Shown: in pieces, positions 55,581-64,000 of the stretch
Position numbering within the stretch: the stretch's first letter is position 1
How the letters are laid out: each line of letters opens with the position of its first letter
NCBI RefSeq assembly: GCF_932294415.1
Contig: NC_065538.1
Span: 17,459,656 to 17,523,655, forward strand
DNA: 64,000 bases
Reading direction: 5' to 3'
DNA from: Quercus robur
Taxonomy: Eukaryota; Streptophyta; Magnoliopsida; Fagales; Fagaceae
The notes under the pieces: model-generated
Database searches by the model: none
The model's input: the letters and a program-made list of their open reading frames with translations, nothing else
What the model was told of the DNA's origin: nothing
Translations under genes and position numbers: made by a program

Positions 55581-56341
55581 GGCATAAACAGACAAACAAA
55601 CAACAGACTTTTATCTACTTATTCCCTCTGATCCCAGTGCTAACATTCCACTCTCTCCCTCTTTATTTGCACGAAACACTTCAATCCAAAGGACAAGAAA
55701 ACCACATGCACTCCTCCAGATTCAAACTCTTGAACCTGTGACGTTAAAGCTAACGATTATGAGCTAAATCCTCATGCTAAATATTTATTCTAGAAATTTA
55801 ATAGATAGAAGATTGCATAAGTTGCAAATTATCACATACCTTCCTGACCTTTCATTTGTCAGTATGTGATACAAAAGATTTTAGGCAGAACAAGAAAGAG
55901 ATAAGGAGGGCCAAGAATTCCCTGCTCTGATTAACTTTGGAGAGAACATGAAAAAATTTATGCTTTTGTTTGGTTTTTTGCTTACAACATGTGGGGGTGG
56001 GGGATTTGAACCCAAGTTCCCCCCAGGGAGATAATTGGGCAATGCCATAGAATTACAAGGCTCTTGGCACAACAAGAGCTAGTTGTTTTCAAACTTTGTC
56101 CTTCAGTTTTGTCCCTCTCCACTCAAGAACCAGATTGTAAATCAACACATTATGACAGAGACAATGCCATTTATCAAATGACAAAGAGGATAAGCAAGAA
56201 AGTACTATCTCAGGGAAATCTGAGATTTCAGAAGACAAAAGGACTTATCAATGTGCAAAAGTTAAAAAATATAATCAAGATAGCAAAAGAGAATAAAACA
56301 GGATAAATAACAGAGAGAGCAATATACAACAGAATACTTAC

Positions 56342-58097
<1,756 letters not shown>

Positions 58098-58219
58098 TTA
58101 GAGAGAGAGTGGTGTTTGTTACAACTGTAATGTGTGTAGTGGTACTATATGCAGTAGTAGCAGGGCTTTTTTTTGGTTTTTGTTGTTGAGAGTGAGAGTG
58201 AGAGAGAGGGAATGAGAGA

Positions 58220-58317
58220 TTTATATATGGGTTTGTACGGACAGTGAGGTTTGATTGAGATAGGCATGGGCTGTGTGATTTTTTTTTTGGGTACTCGCTC
58301 TGGGATTTTGACACGTG
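58220..58317 (-). promoter_or_regulatory. Duplicated PABP promoter elements
   Basis: TATATAAA (58220-58227, minus strand) and the CACGTG palindrome (58312-58317) are preserved at the same spacing as in the intact gene. Confidence 0.5.
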
Positions 58318-60299
58318 TACATTTTGTGATTTTGTCTGTGATTAAACTTGTCCTTCGGTGGGTGGGCTTATTCTACTTGTAGAGAGTACCTTTGTCTGTG
58401 GAAAGAAAGAAAGAAAACTTGGGAAAATGAAGCTATGACGGCTTTTTGTTTTTGTTTTTTTTTTTTTTTTAATAGTTATTATTTAGAGATAGATATCATT
58501 GATCTTTGATTATTGTTATAACAAAATTCTAACACAAATCTCTTATTTAATAATATAAATTATTCTCTTCTGAATATAAAAATAAAAGATGTTATTAGTT
58601 GAGTAAATTATTTTATTTCTTGTGAGTTATGTTATTTGTGTTGTTTTGTTAACAACATTTTTACTATATTTTTGTAACAAAATTTAAGTGAATAGTTATT
58701 AGTAACTATTACAAGTGGGTAAAAAAGTAATTTAAATAGTTAATTTAAATTAAAATAAATAACAACTAACCATCAAAAATTTGTTATAAAGGTGTAAAAA
58801 TATTATGAACATAATGTTTCTCTCCTTTTTAATCAACTACTAATTTTGGATCAATGGTGATAGGTATACAATATTTTTCACAACGTATTATCATTAATGT
58901 AATATTATTTTTATTTGGATGACACTTTTTATATATATATATACACAACTCACAGACGGTCATACTCATATCACTGTGGATATTAAAGTTATAAAAGTTT
59001 TTAAATAATTGAAAAATATTACTCCTGTATTTCCCTAAAGTTATTGTTGCTGGGGTTTTAACCAAAAAATAAAATTGTTGTTGGGGAACAAATTGTATAG
59101 TACCAACAACATCATTAGCTGATGAGGTCATACTTTCTTGGTTGTATTGCATTGCATGAGGTGTTGTGTTGTTCCTGCTGATCTTGCCTGCCATGGCCCA
59201 TGAATACTGAAAAAGTGGGATTGAATTAAATTTCGTCACCTTTTTTTTTTTAAATTACAAATTGAATGATTGATTAGTAAATTTTGATCCTTATTAATAT
59301 CGATCAAATATTTAAAATGAGACACAATTTGTAAAACTTTAGCAATAATCTTTGACTGTAAGTGGAGGTAATAATTGTAACATTAAAATATTTTCCAGGC
59401 TTGTAAAAGATATAATATAAGCAACATAAAACAAAACTCTAAACCTATTTCAGTGATCATTACTAATAGAGTTTAACGTTAAAAATAAAAACAAGAGTAC
59501 TCTTTGCTCACCCCATCACCACTCAGTGAGTCAGTGACCTCTAGCATTGTTTTACCATTTTCACTTTAAAATTTTTCCAGAAAAGTAATACTAAAGAAAA
59601 TACTTTTCATAACAATTGAATCGATAAATTTTTACTTGTTCTTATTTGTAGTCACTTAATTACCTACGAATAATAATTTGTCACAATTTTGAATTTTTTT
59701 TTTGTCAACACCACTAGTTTTTTTTTTTTTTTTTTTTTTTCGGGTTAAGAAAAAAAGTTGCCTAGTTTAGGAAAAAGTAACCTGTGGTACTGTGGGACGA
59801 ATTTGGTGAGCGCCAATTTATAGAAAAAGCTAAGGTGGTTTTAAAGTAAAGCCATTTTGGGTCAGAATATGAAGACATGATGCAACACAACATAAATATG
59901 ACCTACACCGAGAAAGTTCATTTGTTTCTACCATGTTTTTGTTTTAGTGTTTTTCCCTTGAGGAAAAATAAAAAACATTATTGAATTACAAATTGTATGG
60001 AAAAATAGATTGATCCAATGACAGTAGCAAAAGAGCAAATTCAAACCTTTGTTTTATTTTTTTGAATAATATCGAGAGGCATGGACTCATTTCCTTTTCT
60101 ATTTCTCTAAGTTAGAACAAAACAAATTGGAGTGGGGTAGGGAGGGGGATGGAATATACTGATTCGTGGATTGGTTTATAAATAAACCAAGTTCTTTGTT
60201 TATAACTTGAGTGTGACTTAAGGGAAAAAAAAAGTAATAACACTCCCCTTCTTTGAGCCTTAAGGTTTGAAGAAATTAACACTCTTCCCTTTTATTTAT

Positions 60300-61070
60300 T
60301 GTGGAGGCCAGTTAATCAAGAAGTATTGTTAAAAGCGGTATTAGCTGGGCCTATGGCCCTATCCGAGGACGTTAGACCATCCGAGGAGGCCCAAATAAGG
60401 CTATGAGTAGAATAAAGTTAAGAGAAGAGTAGAGGCAATGTGAGATGGATCCAATAAACGTCCGATGACAAAAGTATTCTCGGCAACATGTGTTCGAGGT
60501 GAATCTAAGTGTCTTATCATCACGGACTTACTTCGGGATTATGTCACAATTGAGGGTAAGACATTGGACCAAGGATAAGAATAAAAAGGTGGACAAATAT
60601 CTTCAAAGGCTGCTACCTCCGCATTAATTGCCTCTCAACCAACTCTCTGACCACATTAATGTGAAAGTGATGCTAGAACAGTGAACAAGCAGCCTTACAG
60701 CTATTGGTTGATGGTTCTAGGAAGTGTTGGATGGGATAGAAAGGAATCCCCCGAATTTAACCTACACGTGTGTGGTAAGGATGACACGAAAATTGCAATA
60801 TATAACCTGGAAGAATGCACTGAAAAAGGGACTGGAACTCTTGTACAATTTCTGTCTTGAAGAAAACCATTTGAAATAAATAACTTAGTTTGTTCCGAGG
60901 ATAAATTTGATAATCTTATTTGTATCAATCCATCTTGAATCGCTAAGTCTAATCGTTTTTCTTCTGGGATAAATCTAGTTCTTCTATCCACGCTCTATAA
61001 ATTTATTGTTTGGGCCGTTAGTGTTTGAGCCCAATCCGGTTTTGGGACCAATACAATTTCAATCCTTACA
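60300..61070 (+). mobile_element. 5' LTR of a Ty3/gypsy retrotransposon
   Basis: Begins TGTGGAGGCC exactly where similarity to 46188-46196 stops, and ends CTTACA directly before the primer-binding site, giving a 771-bp TG...CA repeat. A TATATAA at 60799-60805 and an AATAAA at 60875-60880 fit LTR promoter and polyadenylation signals. The 3' LTR lies outside the window, so the target duplication cannot be confirmed. Confidence 0.85.
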
Positions 61071-61072
61071 AT

Positions 61073-61090
61073 TGGCGCCGTCTGTGGGGA
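61073..61090 (+). promoter_or_regulatory. Primer-binding site of the LTR element
   Basis: TGGCGCCGTCTGTGGGGA starts two bases after the LTR end. TGG is complementary to the CCA end of a tRNA primer; the exact tRNA was not determined. Confidence 0.8.
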
Positions 61091-61130
61091 GAGCTTGATC
61101 TAGGCCAAAGGAAATTCGGTTACAACGTTC

Positions 61131-64000
61131 ATGATGGAGGAAGCAAGTCCACACCAAGCAGTAGCGGGGCCACACCAGATTGATGCTAACCCACACCAAG
61201 TAGAATCAAGGGGCTCCCAGCATGGCAATCCACACCGAAACCTCGAATGGAGAGAGGGCCGTGAGGGAAGTGTACGCATAACTCATACCAGCAAAAGCCA
61301 GTCTCGAGGGAAAAGTCATGTATCCCATGCAAAGAATGACAAAGGCCTGCAACGTGAAATTATTGAAAAGAGAGTTGCATCACGCTCGACGAAGATGTTC
61401 TCTACCTAGCTCCGAGCCTTCCTCCGAAGAGACAGATGGTGCTAGTTATAGACGGAGATCCAGAACCTCGCTTAGTGAGACCTTTTCCTATGAAGAGGAG
61501 TATCACCATCGACGTAGGTACAAAAGTCCATCTCGTAGAGGCTTGGGAAATAACGCCATGAACAAAGCGTTAAGCCAAGTTTTCAAATCACCTTTCACAA
61601 GGAATATAGAGGATGCGAATCTTCCTCGGCAATTTCATCAGTCTACATTCACCCTATATAATGATCGGACAGACCTGGTGGAACACGTTAGCCATTTCAA
61701 CCAAAGAATGGTCATCTACTCTAGAGATGAGGCTTTGATGTGAAAGGTCTTTCCATCAAGCTTGGGCCCGTTGGCGATGAGATGGTTTAACGGTTTAAGG
61801 GCTAATTCTATCGATTCCTTCAAGAAACTTACCCAGGCTTTTGGCGCTCGCTTTATTACCTGCAACAGGGTTCCTCGGCCTTTGGGGTCTTTGTTGTCTA
61901 TGTCCATGCAAGAAGGCGAGACTCTTAAAACTTATTCAGACAGATACTGGGAAATGTTTAATGAGATAGAGGGAGAGCATGATGATGTGGCTATAAGTAC
62001 TTTCAAGGCCGGTCTTCTAGCCGAGCATGATTTGAGGAAATCTTTAACTAGTAAACCTGTCACTAGTGTACATCAATTGATGGATCGAATTGACAAGTAC
62101 AGAAGAGTAGAAGAAGACCAACTTCAGGGAAAAGGAAAGGCTACGATAATCCCTCAAGAGATGAGGGATTTCAGGTCGAACAAGTACAACAATAACCAGC
62201 CTCGGAAAGACTTTGTTAGGCAGTCAGGTTCTGCCAACACCCAGGCGGTTAATGCTGTGTTTCGGGAATCGGTGCAACAGGTATTGGAGAAGATCAATAA
62301 TGAACCATTTTTTAAATAGCCCAACAAGATGGCATGGGAGCCTACGAGACGCAACCAAAATCTTTACTACCACTATCATCAAGATGATGGACACACAACT
62401 GATGATTGCAAGAATTTATGGGACCATTTGGAACAACTAGTCCAAGAAGGGAAGTTGAAACAACTCTTACACCACTCCAATGGTCGGGTAGGCCAAGCAG
62501 GCTCGGAGATGCGGGGAGATGCTTCTTCGAGACTCCCCTTTAACACAATAAACGTTATTTTTGCTGCCCCGGGGAGAACTAGATTTTGTCCTTCCAGGGT
62601 ACTGTCAGTATCCCGATCTCCAACCGAGGAGTATAGCTCAATGTCTAAAAGAGTCAAGATGGACAACCCATTGGTTTTGGGCTTTTCAGATGAAGACAAA
62701 GTTGGAACCATACAGCCACATGATGATGCTCTGGTAGTCACACTGAGAATTGGTGGGTACAATGTGAGAAGAGTAATGGTTGACCAGGGCAGCGCTGCTG
62801 ATATAATGTACCCTGACTTGTACAAGGGACTAAGTTTGAAGCCTGAGCACTTGATAGCTTACAATTCACCTCTGGTGAGTTTTAAGGGAAGAATGGTCGT
62901 CCCAAAAGGTCAGATTAGGCTACCTGTTCAGGCCGATACGGATGTGGTGGAGGTGGACTTCATTGTTGTAGATGTTTTCTCTCCATACACGGCTATTATG
63001 GGCCAATATTGGCTCCATACCTTGGGGGTAGTGTCCTTTACTCTACACCAGAACGTAAAGTACCAATCCGGAGGCCAAGATTTGGAGATAGTAGGAAGTC
63101 AGGCTGCAGCCCGACAATGCCTGGTAGCGGCTATCCAACATTGGCCAGAGGCAGAGACCTCGGTTACCGCCGATAATGGTTTATAGCAATTAAAAGCCCC
63201 AGCGTTACCTTTAAATGGACTGGCCGATGAGGCAAAATGCGAAGATCTAGAGAGGATAATTATTGTTGATGATCTGGAGAAATTCTTCCAGATTGGGGCT
63301 AAACTTCCTTCGCGAGAAAAGGAGCAGTTGGTAAAATTCCTTAGAGAAAATGTCGATGTGTTCGCATGGAGTCCATACGAAGCCCCGGGTATAGATCCGA
63401 GCTTCATTTGTCATCAACTCAATGTGAATCCTTTAATTACTCCGAAGAGACAGCCATCTCGGCGACCATCAAAAGAGCACGCCAAAGCTGTCAGGAGTGA
63501 GGTGGCAAAGCTTAAGCAAGCCGGGGCTATCAAAGAAGTTTTTTATCCTCAATGGTTAGCCAACACTGTGCTGGTAAAAAAGAAGACTGGGAAGTGGCGA
63601 GTGTGCGTGGATTTCACGAACCTCAATAAGGCTTGTCCTAAGGATCCTTTTCTTATGCCGAGGATAGATCAGTTGGTGGATGCAACAGTTGGTCATCCTC
63701 GGATGAGTTTTTTGGATGCCTTTCAAGGATATCACCAGATACCGTTAGCATTGGATGATCAAGAGAAGACAGCTTTTGTCACCCCCATTAGAAACTATCA
63801 TTATAAAGTGATGCCCTTTGATTTGAAAAATGCAGGGTCTACCTATCAACGGGTGATGATTAAAATGTTTGAACCACAATTGGGCAGAAACATTGAAGTC
63901 TATATCGATGATATGGTTGTGAAGAGCAAGGTGGTCTTCGAGCATGTGGAAGATCTTACAAGTATTTTTGGAATTCTGAGAAAGCATAAGCTACGTCTGA
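61131..64000 (+). pseudogene. Degenerate Ty3/gypsy gag-pol (runs off the window)
   Basis: The first gag part (61131-61409, a His/Gln-rich leader with repeated PHQ) lies in another frame from the rest, so a frameshift falls between about 61320 and 61400. From 61318 to the window end a single frame holds the gag domain (LAMRWFNGLRANSIDSFKKL, near 61765), a degenerate zinc-knuckle-like region (YYHYHQDDGHTTDDC, near 62353), an aspartic protease (VMVDQGSAADIMY, near 62775) and the start of reverse transcriptase (WRVCVDFTNLNKACPKDPF near 63597; YIDDM at 63901-63915). Stops interrupt it at 61741-61743 (TGA), 62317-62319 (TAG) and 63184-63186 (TAG). The protease style and long spacer suggest a Tat/Ogre-type lineage, by resemblance only. 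RNase H and integrase would lie beyond the window. Confidence 0.9.

Noticed and set aside
62379..62825. 148-codon minus-strand frame opposite the gypsy protease
   Set aside because: Shadow of the plus-strand gag-pol frame.

Overview
This is a stretch of a plant nuclear genome, very probably a (woody) eudicot. It is AT-rich, its genes have GT-AG introns, and it is packed with poly-A/T tracts, MULE and Tourist-type DNA transposons, L1-type LINE relics and a Ty3/gypsy LTR element. The gene families (malectin-like LRR receptor kinase, APG-type GDSL lipase, four-RRM poly(A)-binding protein, CHUP1-like coiled-coil protein) are all typical of flowering plants. I cannot name the species from sequence alone.

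Layout: (1) 1-2899 is copy 1 of a segmental duplication. (2) 6243-18307 (+) is an intact 13-exon malectin-like LRR receptor kinase, predicted 894 aa, whose first intron carries a complete non-autonomous MULE. (3) 19366-30096 is copy 2 of the segmental duplication, inflated by insertions that copy 1 lacks: a 5.6-kb MULE (containing a LINE relic and a nested Pack-MULE with a captured PPR gene fragment), a Tourist-like element and a second Harbinger-like element. (4) 30432-33393 (+) is an intact five-exon GDSL esterase/lipase, predicted 354 aa. (5) 34065-38440 (-) is an intact eight-exon poly(A)-binding protein, predicted 568 aa, convergent with the lipase. (6) 41393-44334 (-) is an intact four-exon CHUP1-like gene, predicted 634 aa. 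(7) About 49.2-55.6 kb holds two diverged tandem units plus a partial one of a broken gene I could not identify, on the minus strand. (8) 55873-60299 is a recent near-identical copy of 36288-46196. It carries the lipase-distal half of the poly(A)-binding gene (promoter plus exons 1-2) but has lost 5.47 kb including the whole CHUP1-like gene. (9) 60300 to the window end is a Ty3/gypsy element (LTR, primer-binding site, gag, protease, start of reverse transcriptase) inserted in that copy and broken by three in-frame stops and one frameshift.

The functional genes look like ordinary chromosomal genes with unrelated roles: cell-surface signalling, extracellular lipid or ester hydrolysis, mRNA binding, and organelle or cytoskeleton-associated scaffolding. 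The lipase, poly(A)-binding and CHUP1-like genes may be an old syntenic block. The most informative part of the window is its duplication and transposon history: several insertions can be read exactly because the second copy of each duplication preserves the empty site.

I saw no tRNA, rRNA, CRISPR array or prokaryotic feature.
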